From: Microbacterium sp. Nx66
GTDB lineage: Bacteria; Actinomycetota; Actinomycetes; Actinomycetales; Microbacteriaceae
Direction: 5' to 3'
Length of the DNA stretch: 64,000 nucleotides
Assembly (NCBI RefSeq): GCF_904066215.1
Contig: NZ_LR880474.1
Location: 806,001 to 870,000, forward strand
This document shows, one piece after another, positions 42,711 through 51,356 of this stretch. How positions within the stretch are numbered: the stretch's first letter is position 1; the number at the start of each line of letters is the position of its first letter. The notes under the pieces are model-generated. The model was not told where the DNA came from, did not search any database, and worked only from the letters and a program-made list of their open reading frames with translations. The translations under genes and the position numbers were made by a program.

Positions 42711-42716
42711 TAGGCT
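42711..42716 (+). promoter_or_regulatory. -10 box of acpS-alr-tsaE (leaderless type)
   Basis: TAGGCT ends 6 nt before the GTG start of acpS at 42723. Confidence 0.45.
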
Positions 42717-42722
42717 GAACGC

Positions 42723-43082
42723 GTGATCATCGGCACCGGCATCGACCTCGTGGACATCCCGCGGTTCGAGCGCACGATGACCAGGACCCCGCGGCTGCGG
42801 GAGCGGCTGTTCGCCCCGTCCGAACGGGAGCTCCGCCTGCCGTCCTTGGCCGCGCGGTACGCCGCGAAGGAAGCGCTGATCAAGGCCCTCGGCGGCTCCG
42901 ACGGCGTGCACTGGACCGAGATCGAGATCGCCTCCGAGCCCTCAGGGCGGCCGCATTTCGTCCTGTCCGGATCCACCGCTGCGGTGGTCGAGGAGCGCGG
43001 CATCCTCACGCTGCACCTCACCCTCACCCACGACGCCGGTCTGGCTGCCGCGTTCGTCGTCGCCGAAGGAGCCCCGCTGTGA
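42723..43082 (+). CDS. acpS: Holo-[acyl-carrier-protein] synthase
   Basis: Transfers 4'-phosphopantetheine from CoA to a conserved Ser of acyl carrier protein; 119 residues. GTGIDLVDIPRFE and RYAAKEALIKALG are the two signature segments with the Mg-binding Asp and Glu. GTG start. The stop overlaps alr by 4 bp (GTGA). An acpS-alr-tsaE order is common in actinobacteria. Confidence 0.96.
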   Translation: MIIGTGIDLVDIPRFERTMTRTPRLRERLFAPSERELRLPSLAARYAAKEALIKALGGSDGVHWTEIEIASEPSGRPHFVLSGSTAAVVEERGILTLHLTLTHDAGLAAAFVVAEGAPL

Positions 43083-44185
43083 CCGTCCCGTTCCGCGAGG
43101 CGACGATCGACCTGGATGCGATCGCCGACAACGTGCGGCACTTCCGTCGCCTGACCGGCGTGGAGGTGCTCGTCGTTGTGAAGGCGAACGCGTACGGCCA
43201 CGGTGCCGCCGCGGCCGCCGTGGCGGCTCTCTCCGCCGGCGCCACCCGCCTCGGCGTGGCCGAGATCCCGGAGGCACTGGAGCTGCGGCGTCAGGGCGTG
43301 CACGCCCCGATCGTGGCCTGGCTGCACGCTCCGGGGGAGCGCTTCGTCCAGGCGGCCGCCGAGGGGATCGAGCTCGGCATCTCGTCATACGACCAGCTGC
43401 AGGCGGCGGCCGCCGCCGCATCCGGAGACGGCCCGGTCGCCGTGCACCTGAAGCTCGAGACCGGGTTGTCGCGCAACGGCATCGCCCCCGACGACTGGGG
43501 GACGGTGCTCGCGGAGGCCGCTCGCCTGGAGCGCATCGGACGGGTCAGGGTCGTGGGACTCTTCAGCCACCTCTCCAACGCCTCGCCCGCCGACGACCGT
43601 GCCGCGCTCGCCCGATTCGAGGAAGGGGTGGCGCAGGCCGCCGCTCTCGGCGTGCGACCCGAGATCCGCCACATCGCCGCCACGGCCGCCGCCATCGACC
43701 TTCCCGAGACGCGACTGGACGCCGTCCGCATCGGCATCGGCACCTACGGCCTCTCGCCCTTCGACGACCGCTCCTCGGCGGAACTGGGCCTGCGTCCGGC
43801 CATGACCCTTCGTGGGGCGGTCGCCGCCGTGCGGCGCGTTCCCGCCGGCACCGGGGTCTCCTACGACTACGTGCACCGCACGGACCGGGAGACCACCCTG
43901 GCGCTCGTGCCGCTGGGGTATGCCGACGGCGTCCCCCGCAGCGCCTCGGGGCGACTGCCCGTGTCCATCGGAGGGCGGCGCTACACGAACGTGGGACGGA
44001 TCGCGATGGATCAGTTCGTCGTGGACGTCGGCGACGCCCCGGTCGCGGTCGGCGACGAGGTCACTCTCTTCGGGGACCCGACCCTCGGCGTGCCCTCGGC
44101 CGCGGACTGGGCGGAGGCCGCCGGCACCATCGGCTACGAGATCGTCACCCGCATCGGTCACCGGGTGCCGCGGAGGACGACGTGA
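43079..44185 (+). CDS. alr: Alanine racemase
   Basis: Converts L-alanine to D-alanine for peptidoglycan; PLP-dependent, 368 residues. The PLP lysine is in VVKANAYGHGAAA (near residue 35), and the second catalytic residue Tyr is in GVSYDYVHRTDRE; ALVPLGYADGVPR and GRIAMDQFVVDVG are C-terminal signatures. GTG start overlapping the acpS stop; its own stop overlaps the tsaE GTG. Confidence 0.97.
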   Translation: MTVPFREATIDLDAIADNVRHFRRLTGVEVLVVVKANAYGHGAAAAAVAALSAGATRLGVAEIPEALELRRQGVHAPIVAWLHAPGERFVQAAAEGIELGISSYDQLQAAAAAASGDGPVAVHLKLETGLSRNGIAPDDWGTVLAEAARLERIGRVRVVGLFSHLSNASPADDRAALARFEEGVAQAAALGVRPEIRHIAATAAAIDLPETRLDAVRIGIGTYGLSPFDDRSSAELGLRPAMTLRGAVAAVRRVPAGTGVSYDYVHRTDRETTLALVPLGYADGVPRSASGRLPVSIGGRRYTNVGRIAMDQFVVDVGDAPVAVGDEVTLFGDPTLGVPSAADWAEAAGTIGYEIVTRIGHRVPRRTT

Positions 44186-44676
44186 GCCTGGACCCGGCGT
44201 TCCTCGGACGCCGGCAGATCGCCACCTCCGACGAGATGGAGCAGCTCGGGCTGCGCATCGGCGAGCAGCTCGAACCGGGCGACCTGCTCATCCTCACCGG
44301 ACCCCTGGGGGCGGGCAAGACCACGTTCACCCGGGGTCTGGCCGAGGGACTCGGTGTGCGGGGACCCGTGCAGAGCCCGACCTTCGTGATCGCCCGCACC
44401 CACCCGTCCCTGGTCGGCCGAGCGCCGCTCGTGCATGTGGACGCGTACCGCCTCGGCTCCGCCGCCGAACTCGACGACCTCGACCTCGATCTGGAGCGGT
44501 CGGTCGTGGTCGTGGAGTGGGGCCGCGGCATGGCGGAGGAGCTCGCCGACGCCTGGTGGGACGTCGAGATCGAACGCCCCGTCGGAGCCGGCGACGACGA
44601 GGACGACCTCGACCCCTCGGAGCTGGACGCCGACGCGCCGCGCTTCGTCACGATCGCCCGCGAGGAGCGCGCGTGA
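44182..44676 (+). CDS. tsaE: tRNA threonylcarbamoyladenosine biosynthesis ATPase TsaE
   Basis: ATPase that assists TsaB-TsaD in making the t6A37 modification of tRNAs; 164 residues. Walker A is LTGPLGAGKTTFTRGLAEGL, followed by SPTFVIARTHP and LVHVDAYRL. An acidic stretch (DDEDDLDPSELDADAP) sits near the C-terminus. GTGA overlaps with alr and with the downstream response regulator. The partner tsaB, which usually follows in this arrangement, is not next. Confidence 0.93.
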   Translation: MSLDPAFLGRRQIATSDEMEQLGLRIGEQLEPGDLLILTGPLGAGKTTFTRGLAEGLGVRGPVQSPTFVIARTHPSLVGRAPLVHVDAYRLGSAAELDDLDLDLERSVVVVEWGRGMAEELADAWWDVEIERPVGAGDDEDDLDPSELDADAPRFVTIAREERA

Positions 44677-45518
44677 CGGGGGAGACGCCGCTGGTCGCGG
44701 TCATCATCGAAGACGACCCCGGTGTGCGGTCGCTCCTGGACGAGGTGTTCCTCGCCGCGGGCTTCCGCACCGTGCTGGCGGGTTCCGGTCCGGACGGTCT
44801 CGCGGCAGTGGCGGCGCACCACCCGATCATCACCACCCTCGACATCAACCTCCCCGGCATCGACGGGTTCGAGGTCGCGCGACGCATCCGACGGGTCAGC
44901 GACACCTTCATCATCATGCTGTCCGCCCTCGCCGAGGAGTCGGACGTGGTGCTGGGCCTCACCTCCGGTGCCGACGAGTACCTCGTCAAGCCCTTCCGGC
45001 CGCGCGAGCTGCGGGCGCGGATCGAGGCGCTCCTCCGCCGTACCCGCCTGTCCGCGGCGGACAAGGGGACGCCCGCGGCCGCGAGCGCCCCGCCGCCCCG
45101 GGTCACCGTCTCGACGGCCTCCGCGGCGTCGAGCGCGTCCCTGCCGGTCATCGCCGCCGCCGACGCCACCGTCGCCACGTGGCGAGGGCTCGTGCACCGC
45201 GACCTCAGCCTCGACCTCGACACGCGTCTCGTGCTCGTCTCCCAGCGCCCCGTCGAACTCACCCCCACCGAGTTCGATCTGCTCGCCGCGCTCCTCGAGG
45301 CCGGCCGCAGAGTCTGCAGCAAGGCCGACCTCGCACGCGGGCTGCGCGGCCTCTCCGGAGACGCCTTCGACCGGGTGAGCGAGCCGGACAAGCGGGCCAT
45401 CGAGACGCACATGGCCAATCTGCGCCGGAAGCTCGGTGACAACCCGAACGCCCCGCGCTACATCGAGACGGTGCGCGGCGTCGGCTACCGTCTGACCTCC
45501 GACGACCGGCCCGTCTGA
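44673..45518 (+). CDS. OmpR/PhoB-type response regulator
   Basis: 281 residues. The receiver domain (about 7-120) has the acidic pocket E13-D14-D15, the phospho-acceptor Asp57 (TTLDINLPGIDGF), Ser84 and Lys106 (EYLVKPFRP). A 60-residue low-complexity linker follows. The C-terminal winged helix has LTPTEFDLLAALLEAGRRVC and IETHMANLRRKLGDNPN, then RYIETVRGVGYRL. The linker is longer than usual. Start GTG overlaps tsaE. The histidine kinase at 45728 is the likely partner. Confidence 0.93.
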   Translation: MTGETPLVAVIIEDDPGVRSLLDEVFLAAGFRTVLAGSGPDGLAAVAAHHPIITTLDINLPGIDGFEVARRIRRVSDTFIIMLSALAEESDVVLGLTSGADEYLVKPFRPRELRARIEALLRRTRLSAADKGTPAAASAPPPRVTVSTASAASSASLPVIAAADATVATWRGLVHRDLSLDLDTRLVLVSQRPVELTPTEFDLLAALLEAGRRVCSKADLARGLRGLSGDAFDRVSEPDKRAIETHMANLRRKLGDNPNAPRYIETVRGVGYRLTSDDRPV

Positions 45519-45531
45519 GGAGAGGGGTCGA

Positions 45532-45555
45532 GGCCGCGGCTCCCCCACCGCGGCC
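45532..45555 (+). terminator. Hairpin after the response regulator gene
   Basis: GGCCGCGG (45532-45539) pairs with CCGCGGCC (45548-45555), 14 bases after the stop. The rest of the 209-base gap has a weaker inverted repeat (CTGCGA and TCGCAG near 45594-45614) and no clear promoter beyond TAATCT at 45684-45689. Confidence 0.5.
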
Positions 45556-45727
45556 CCGGATGCCTGCGAATCCCCACTCGCGCGGCCCCAGCTTCTGCGA
45601 AATCCCCAGTCGCAGCGTCGGCTCCCACTCAGAATCGTAGGACGGGAAGGCCACCTGAAGAGCGCGAAGTGACGATCTTTGAGTAATCTTGCGTGAATGC
45701 TGAGGATCGACCGGGAGGCGGGCCTTG

Positions 45728-47320
45728 ATGATCCGCACGGTCTCGATCTGGCGGTGGCAGCTGGTGTTCACCGCGAGCATCGTCGCCATCGTGGTGATGG
45801 TCGCGGGCTTCAAGCCGCAGACCCTCGCGATCCCGCTGTTCATCGGGGGGATCGGCCTCATCGTGGTCACCACCCTGGTGGCGCTCATGGTGCCCTGGCG
45901 GCGCCTGCCGCGCACGGCGGTGACCGTCCTCCCGCTGCTGGACGTGCTCGGGGTGGGACTGACGACGAACGTGCCGGATCTCCGGCTCGGTTTCCTCTGG
46001 GTGTTCCCGGTGGTCTGGTTGGCGACCTACTTCTCGATGCCCTGGGTGTTCGTCGGCATCGTCCTCAGCGGCGGCTGCCTCGTGTTCTTCGCGGACCGCT
46101 CCGGGCCGCCGGAGGACGTACTGCTCCGGGTGCTCACCGTCGTCATCACCCTGAGCTTCCTCGGCGTGACCGTCCGTATCGGCGCCCAGCGCTCCGGTGC
46201 GGCGCGGCGGCTCCTGCAGCGCCGTTCCGAACAGGTGAACAGGGCGGCGGAGCGGGCCGAGACGAACCAGGAGCGCGTCACGCAGGTCATCGACGCGCTG
46301 GGCGTCGCGCTGGTGGTGGTCACCTCCGCGGGCCGCGTCCTGCAGATGAACGACGCCTACCGCGCCCTGTACGGCCGCGACCGCTTCGGCACAGCGCTCC
46401 CGTCGGCCTCCGTCGAGTACGACGCGCGGCGCGGAACGGCTCTGACGCCGGAGCGCACCACGCTGGCACGAGCCGCCGCGGGGGAGCAGATGCGGGAGGA
46501 GCGGGTGTGGCTGTACGACGGTGCAGGGCAGTGGCATGCCCTGGCCGTGACCACCCAGCCCATCGCAAGTGCCCGGGAGGGGGAGAGCATCACCCTCGTC
46601 GTCATCGATGACGTCACCGCCCTCCTCGAGGCCGCCGAGGAGCGTCGGGCGCTGACCGCCGTGATCTCCCACGAACTGCGCAACCCGCTCACGGCGATCA
46701 TCGGCCATGTCGAGCTCCTGCGGGAGCGCGACGACCTCCCCGGCCGGGTGCCGGCGCAGATCGAGGTCATCGCGGACGCCGGGGAGCGGCTGCAGGATCT
46801 CGTCACGAGCATGCAGGCTCAGACGGGGCGGATCTCGCACGACCCCTTCGAGCCGGTGGACCTGCGCGTGGTCGTGGAGGAGTCCGCCGCATCGTTCGCG
46901 CCCCTGATGGGCGCCGCCCGCCAGGAACTCGTGCTCGATGGGGCGGAGCGGGTGGTGATCACGGGAGACGCGTTCCGGTTGCGTCAGGTGGTGGACAACC
47001 TCCTGGGCAACGCCGCCAAGTACACGGAGGGAGGCGGTCGCATCACGGTACGGCTGGTGGAGTCCGACGGCCATGCGGAGGTCACGGTGGCGGACACGGG
47101 GATCGGCATCTCCGAGGACGAGCTGCCGCGGCTGTTCGAGCCGTACTTCCGCGCCGACAGTGCCGTGCGCGGCGGCATCCCCGGTACCGGGCTCGGCATG
47201 GGCATCGCGCGGGACATCGTGGTCGCGCACGGCGGCGTCATCCTCGTGTCGAGCGAGGTGGACGTCGGCACCACCGTCACCGTCCGTTTCCCCCGACGAA
47301 CGAAAGAGGACCCCGTATGA
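45728..47320 (+). CDS. Membrane sensor histidine kinase
   Basis: 530 residues. Five to six hydrophobic helices (about 10-150) form the sensor; a PAS-like region covers about 185-300 (VTQVIDALGVALVVVTSAGR...); HisKA has the phospho-acceptor His315 in ISHELRNPLTAIIGHVE; the ATPase domain has the N box NLLGNAAKY, G1 VADTGIGISEDEL and G2 GTGLGMGIA. ATG 45728 follows GGGAGG by 9 nt. Probable partner of the regulator at 44673. The stop overlaps the next gene by 4 bp. Confidence 0.93.
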   Translation: MIRTVSIWRWQLVFTASIVAIVVMVAGFKPQTLAIPLFIGGIGLIVVTTLVALMVPWRRLPRTAVTVLPLLDVLGVGLTTNVPDLRLGFLWVFPVVWLATYFSMPWVFVGIVLSGGCLVFFADRSGPPEDVLLRVLTVVITLSFLGVTVRIGAQRSGAARRLLQRRSEQVNRAAERAETNQERVTQVIDALGVALVVVTSAGRVLQMNDAYRALYGRDRFGTALPSASVEYDARRGTALTPERTTLARAAAGEQMREERVWLYDGAGQWHALAVTTQPIASAREGESITLVVIDDVTALLEAAEERRALTAVISHELRNPLTAIIGHVELLRERDDLPGRVPAQIEVIADAGERLQDLVTSMQAQTGRISHDPFEPVDLRVVVEESAASFAPLMGAARQELVLDGAERVVITGDAFRLRQVVDNLLGNAAKYTEGGGRITVRLVESDGHAEVTVADTGIGISEDELPRLFEPYFRADSAVRGGIPGTGLGMGIARDIVVAHGGVILVSSEVDVGTTVTVRFPRRTKEDPV

Positions 47321-48453
47321 CACCGCTCGTGCCCGTGAGCGTCGATGTCACCACGAGCATGGTGGCGGTGGTGACCGTGCTCACCGCGGTCGTCGTCGGT
47401 CTCGCGACTCTCGCCCGACCGAGCAGGGCGACCATCGTCTGGGGGGTCGCCTTCGGTATCGGGATGCTCGGCGCCTACCTGTGGCTGGCCGGGCACCACA
47501 CCGGCAGCCCCGTGCTGCGGGCGGCCGCGTCCGCCATCGTCGTCTGCTTCGTGCCGCTGGTGTGGATCGGCGTGCGGATGCATTTCGAGCGCACGGCACC
47601 CTGGCTTCCGGTCATCGTCGCGCTCGTCGGGGTGCCCGCAGCCCTGATCCTGACGGCGGGCACGCGCTGGTATCTGCCGGTGTTCCACGTCGTCTTCCTG
47701 GCGATGGCGGTCTTCGCCGGGCTGCTCGCCTGGGAGCTGACGCGCGGGCAGGCGGCGACGCGGGACATCGTCCTGCCGCTCGCGCTCGCCGCGTGCGGCT
47801 TCGTGGTGGTCGCCGTCGTCAGCGCGGGATCCGCCCTCGTCTCCGGCGGCGTGAGCACCGAGGAGCAGCTCAGCGCGCTCCGCGGAGTGAACGCCCTGGG
47901 GACGATCGTCATGAGCACCTGCGCGGCGTTCACGCTCGTGCTCCTCGTCCGGGTGGAGAGCGCGCCGCCGGGGACCGACGGCGCCGCGAACCGTGCCAGG
48001 GATCGTCTGCGCAAGGCGGCAGCGCAGAAGGACCCCGCGTGGTCGGTCCTCGACGTCCGCCTGGACGATCCCGCCGACCTCCGCGAGGCGTCGAGCAGCG
48101 CCGGGTTCCGACGCATCGCGGACCGGTTCCACACGGACATCTGCGACGCGCTTCCGGCGACCGCCGATGCGGAACGGGTCGCCGACGACCGCGCGATCGT
48201 CCTCATCCACGGCAGCGACGAGGCGGTGCGCTTCCATCTGCGGGCGATCCTGGGATCCGTGTCGATCATGGACCTGGACGCGCCGGCGACCGGCATCCGT
48301 TCCTCCGCGAGCATCGGCTGGGCGACGGCATCCGTCGCCGGGTACGACTACGACGCTCTCGTCGCGGCGGCGGCATCGGCGGCGTGCCGGGCGCGCGATG
48401 CCGGTGGGGATCAGTGGAAGCGGGCGCAGGAGACAGACCTGGCCGCCGTGTGA
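47317..48453 (+). CDS. Membrane protein with degenerate GGDEF-like domain
   Basis: 378 residues. About six to seven hydrophobic helices occupy residues 1-215. The C-terminal portion (about 235-375) has the pattern of a diguanylate cyclase domain end, with SSASIGWATASVAGYDYDALVAAAASAACRARDAGGDQW, but no GGDEF or similar active-site sequence; at the expected place one reads ADDRAIVLIHGSDEAV. It is therefore unlikely to make c-di-GMP and may be a sensor or a binding-type relic. The ATG overlaps the histidine kinase stop, so it probably belongs to that signalling operon. Confidence 0.7.
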   Translation: MTPLVPVSVDVTTSMVAVVTVLTAVVVGLATLARPSRATIVWGVAFGIGMLGAYLWLAGHHTGSPVLRAAASAIVVCFVPLVWIGVRMHFERTAPWLPVIVALVGVPAALILTAGTRWYLPVFHVVFLAMAVFAGLLAWELTRGQAATRDIVLPLALAACGFVVVAVVSAGSALVSGGVSTEEQLSALRGVNALGTIVMSTCAAFTLVLLVRVESAPPGTDGAANRARDRLRKAAAQKDPAWSVLDVRLDDPADLREASSSAGFRRIADRFHTDICDALPATADAERVADDRAIVLIHGSDEAVRFHLRAILGSVSIMDLDAPATGIRSSASIGWATASVAGYDYDALVAAAASAACRARDAGGDQWKRAQETDLAAV

Positions 48454-48468
48454 CCAGGCCCTCCGGCG

Positions 48469-49137
48469 TCAGCCGAACAGCCTCTTCGTCGTGTCGAGGT
48501 GCTCGCGCGTCAGGGCGGCGGCTGCTCTCGGGTCGCGCGCGACGATAGCGTCGCCGATTCGCGCGTGCGCCTCCTGGTCAGCATCGTCGCCGTGATGGCC
48601 GCGGATGCGCAGCATGTCGATCATCGCCTGCAGCGAGCGGGGGGCGAAGCCGTCGAACAGCTCCCGCAGCACGGGATTGCCGGACGCGACGACGACGGCG
48701 CGGTGGAAGGCCATGTCCGCCTCGACGTGCGCGCGGACGTCCGTGCGACGACGGTCACGTTCCGCGAGCGTGCGCGTCAGCTCGTCCAGGTCTGCGGAGG
48801 TCCGGCGCTCGGCGGCGAGAGCCGCGGCTTCGACCTCGATCGCGGTGCGGGCCTCGAGGACGGCGATGATGTCGGCGCGATCGAGGACGGCATCCCAACT
48901 CGCGGCGGGTTCCGTGGCCGTGACGAAGACCCCGGCGCCCTGGCGTGTGGCGAGCACGCCTCGCCCCGCGAGGATCCGGATCGCCTCCCTGGCCGTCGAC
49001 CTTCCGACCCCGAGCTGCGGAGCGAGCGTCGTCTCGCCCGGCAGCTTGCCGCCGACCTGCCACTCGCCGGCTCCGATGCGTGCGAGAAGGAGCTCGGCGG
49101 CCTGTTCGGCGAGGGATTCGCGGCGCACGGTCGTCAT
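48469..49137 (-). CDS. GntR family (FadR subfamily) transcriptional regulator
   Basis: 222 residues. An N-terminal winged helix (LAEQAAELLLARIGAGEW and LPGETTLAPQLGVGRSTAREAIRILAGRG) is followed by an FCD-type helical effector domain (VLEARTAIEVEAAALAAERR, VEADMAFHRAVVVASGNPVL, HARIGDAIVARDPRAA) with the metal-site Asp/His pattern. ATG 49137 fits the family. It is divergent from the leuA leader (63 bases between starts), so regulation of leuA is possible but unproved. Effector unknown, often an organic acid. Confidence 0.92.
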   Translation of the reverse strand: MTTVRRESLAEQAAELLLARIGAGEWQVGGKLPGETTLAPQLGVGRSTAREAIRILAGRGVLATRQGAGVFVTATEPAASWDAVLDRADIIAVLEARTAIEVEAAALAAERRTSADLDELTRTLAERDRRRTDVRAHVEADMAFHRAVVVASGNPVLRELFDGFAPRSLQAMIDMLRIRGHHGDDADQEAHARIGDAIVARDPRAAAALTREHLDTTKRLFG

Positions 49138-49188
49138 GGGCCCATTCTCGCATCCGACGCACTTCTCTGCTTGTCTGAGGAGTTGTGG

Positions 49189-49322
49189 TAGAGTGCCCGT
49201 ATGCGCACGCTCCGGTTCCTCCTCCTTCGCCGCCACGGCGGGGCCTGATCAGACCGGCTCCTCGTCGTGGAGCCGCAGCACGCGTCGGTCGCCCTCCCCG
49301 CGATCCGAACAGGAACCAGACC
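49189..49322 (+). promoter_or_regulatory. leuA leader region (possible attenuator)
   Basis: A -10 box TAGAGT (49189-49194) ends 6 nt before a 15-codon open frame (49201-49248). After its stop a hairpin CGGCTCC (49255-49261) with GGAGCCG (49269-49275) can form. No classical terminator T-run is visible before leuA, so control may act on ribosome access or on rho-dependent termination; this is inference. Confidence 0.5.
49201..49248 (+). CDS. Leu-rich leader peptide upstream of leuA
   Basis: A 15-residue peptide, [15 protein letters not shown], with four leucines including three in a row (codons CTC, CTC, CTT), directly upstream of 2-isopropylmalate synthase, the first committed enzyme of leucine synthesis. 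Its content fits translational sensing of leucine (and maybe arginine, four residues). It is too short for automatic gene finding. The ATG is 6 nt from a -10 box, so it would be translated leaderlessly. Confidence 0.6.
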   Translation: MRTLRFLLLRRHGGA

Positions 49323-51104
49323 ATGACCCCGTCCCGCGCTTTCCCGACCCTCTCGACTCCCTCCGGTGTCCTGCCCGACGACGCTCCGCACTGGAATCGG
49401 CAGCGGCCCTCGCAGATGCCCTCGAACCGCTATCGAGACGTGTACTCCCGCGTCGCCGTTCCGCTGGAGACCCCGACCTGGCCGAGCGCGCGACTGACGC
49501 AGGCACCGCTCTGGGTCCCGGTGGATCTCCGCGACGGGAACCAGGCGCTGGCCGAGCCGATGGACCCGTCCCGCAAGCGACGGTTCTTCGAGCTCATGGT
49601 CGCCATGGGCTACAAGGAGATCGAAGTCGGCTACCCCTCGGCCTCCCGGACGGACTACGACTTCGTCCGGCTCCTCGCCGAGACCGACCTCGCTCCCGCC
49701 GACGTGACGATCGTGGTGTTCACGCCGGCGCGACGCGAACTCATCGAACGGACCGTGGAGTCCGTGCGCGGCATCCGCAATCCCGTCGTCATCCACATGT
49801 ACACCGCTACCGCGCCCACGTGGCGGGACGTCGTCCTCGGACAGGACCGTGAGGGGCTCACCGCGCTGATCCTCGCCGGAGGGGAGGACGTGCTGCGGTT
49901 CGCGGGAGACCTCGACAACGTCCGCTTCGAGTTCTCCCCGGAGGTGTTCACCCTCACCGAGCCGGACTTCGTCCTCGAGGTGTGCGACGCGATGACGACT
50001 CTGTGGGACGCGAGCCCCGAGCGTCCCGTGATCCTGAACCTGCCGGCGACCGTCGAGGTCGCGACCCCGAACGTCTACGCGGACCAGATCGAGTACATGC
50101 ACCGCAATCTCGGGCGTCGTGAGGGGGTCATCCTGTCCGTGCATCCCCATAACGACCGCGGCACTGGCGTCGCCTGTGCAGAACTCGCCGTCCTCGCCGG
50201 CGCGCAGCGGGTCGAGGGGTGCCTCTTCGGTAACGGGGAGCGCACCGGCAACGTCGACCTCGTGACCCTCGCCCTCAACCTGCACGCGCAGGGCGTCGAC
50301 CCGATGATCGACTTCTCCGATATCGACGAGATCCGCCGGACGGTCGCGCACTGCAACGGGATCGACATCCATGCGCGGCATCCGTATGCGGGCGACCTCG
50401 TGCACACCGCCTTCTCCGGCACCCATCAGGACGCCATCCGGAAGGGGTTCGCGGAACATCGCGCCCGTGCTGCGAGGGAAGGCCGCGCGGAACGGGACAT
50501 CGAATGGCGCGTGCCGTATCTTCCCATCGACCCGGCGGACATCGGCCGCAGCTACGACGCCGTGATCCGCGTCAACTCGCAGTCCGGGAAGGGCGGCATC
50601 GCCTACCTGCTGGAGGACGCCTACGGGATCGAGCTGCCGCGGCGCCTGCAGATCGACCTCGCTCGTCACGTCCAGCAGCGCACCGAGCAGACGGGACGCG
50701 AGGTCTCGGCCGCGGAGGTATGGGCCATCTTCGATGCCGCCTACCTCGCGAGCACGAGCCCGACGACGCTGCGAGCGGAGGCCGAGGTCGCGGGAGGGTG
50801 CACGACGATCACGCTCCACGCCGACGGCGTCGAGACACGGACCCGCCATGACGGCGTCGGTCCGGTGGAGGCGCTGGGCACGGCGCTCGCAGGGATCGGC
50901 CTGCCCGTCGAAGTCCTGAGTCTGCACCAGACGAGCATCGGATCGGGGGCTGGGAGCGAAGCGCTCACCCTGATCGAGTATCGCGACGGCGTGCGCTCGG
51001 GCTGGGCGGCCGGGCGCGACCGCTCCGTGCTGACCGCGACCCTGCATGCCGTGCGGAACGCGGCGGAGCGCTCCGCCACCGCCCCGCGGGGCGAGCGGGC
51101 CTAG
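49323..51104 (+). CDS. leuA: 2-isopropylmalate synthase
   Basis: Condenses acetyl-CoA with 2-oxoisovalerate in leucine synthesis; 593 residues, the long actinobacterial type. The catalytic HMGL domain carries [17 protein letters not shown], then [20 protein letters not shown] and [24 protein letters not shown]. The C-terminal regulatory domain (about 460-590) that gives leucine feedback inhibition is present. The start is ATG 49323; a reading frame running upstream to 49185 passes through the leader. Its stop TAG shares CTAG with the stop of the convergent csrA gene. Confidence 0.97.
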   Translation: MTPSRAFPTLSTPSGVLPDDAPHWNRQRPSQMPSNRYRDVYSRVAVPLETPTWPSARLTQAPLWVPVDLRDGNQALAEPMDPSRKRRFFELMVAMGYKEIEVGYPSASRTDYDFVRLLAETDLAPADVTIVVFTPARRELIERTVESVRGIRNPVVIHMYTATAPTWRDVVLGQDREGLTALILAGGEDVLRFAGDLDNVRFEFSPEVFTLTEPDFVLEVCDAMTTLWDASPERPVILNLPATVEVATPNVYADQIEYMHRNLGRREGVILSVHPHNDRGTGVACAELAVLAGAQRVEGCLFGNGERTGNVDLVTLALNLHAQGVDPMIDFSDIDEIRRTVAHCNGIDIHARHPYAGDLVHTAFSGTHQDAIRKGFAEHRARAAREGRAERDIEWRVPYLPIDPADIGRSYDAVIRVNSQSGKGGIAYLLEDAYGIELPRRLQIDLARHVQQRTEQTGREVSAAEVWAIFDAAYLASTSPTTLRAEAEVAGGCTTITLHADGVETRTRHDGVGPVEALGTALAGIGLPVEVLSLHQTSIGSGAGSEALTLIEYRDGVRSGWAAGRDRSVLTATLHAVRNAAERSATAPRGERA

Positions 51105-51352
51105 GGGGTCTGCTTCTCGCGCCCGCGCGCGAGTGCCGCGGTGATGGCGTCCGCGGCGCTCGCGTCGGTGTCGGCGGCGGCGGAGACGTTCTCGGCGACG
51201 ACGGCCTCGATGATCTCGGTGCGCTGGATGCGGGTCTCCCGCGGGGCCTTGACGCCGATGCGCACGCTGTCGCCCTTGATGTCGAGCAGCGTGACCTCGA
51301 TCTCGCCGTCGATGCGTACGCTCTCACCGATCCGCCTCGTCAACACCAGCAT
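51101..51352 (-). CDS. csrA: Carbon storage regulator CsrA
   Basis: 83-residue RNA-binding protein that blocks ribosome binding sites, classically of flagellin m[26 protein letters not shown] and [17 protein letters not shown] sequence form the conserved core; a longer Ala/Asp-rich C-terminal tail (about 25 residues) follows. The ATG lies 4 bases after the flhA stop, making csrA the last gene of the flagellar operon. A TAGGCT box 6 nt upstream could also give a leaderless transcript. The usual antagonist gene fliW is not in this window. Confidence 0.95.
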   Translation of the reverse strand: MLVLTRRIGESVRIDGEIEVTLLDIKGDSVRIGVKAPRETRIQRTEIIEAVVAENVSAAADTDASAADAITAALARGREKQTP

Positions 51353-51356
51353 TCGT

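Noticed and set aside
49323..49460. T-box riboswitch upstream of or within the leuA start
   Set aside because: No T-box core sequence is seen, and the space before leuA is too short for the full structure; the leader peptide explains the region better.
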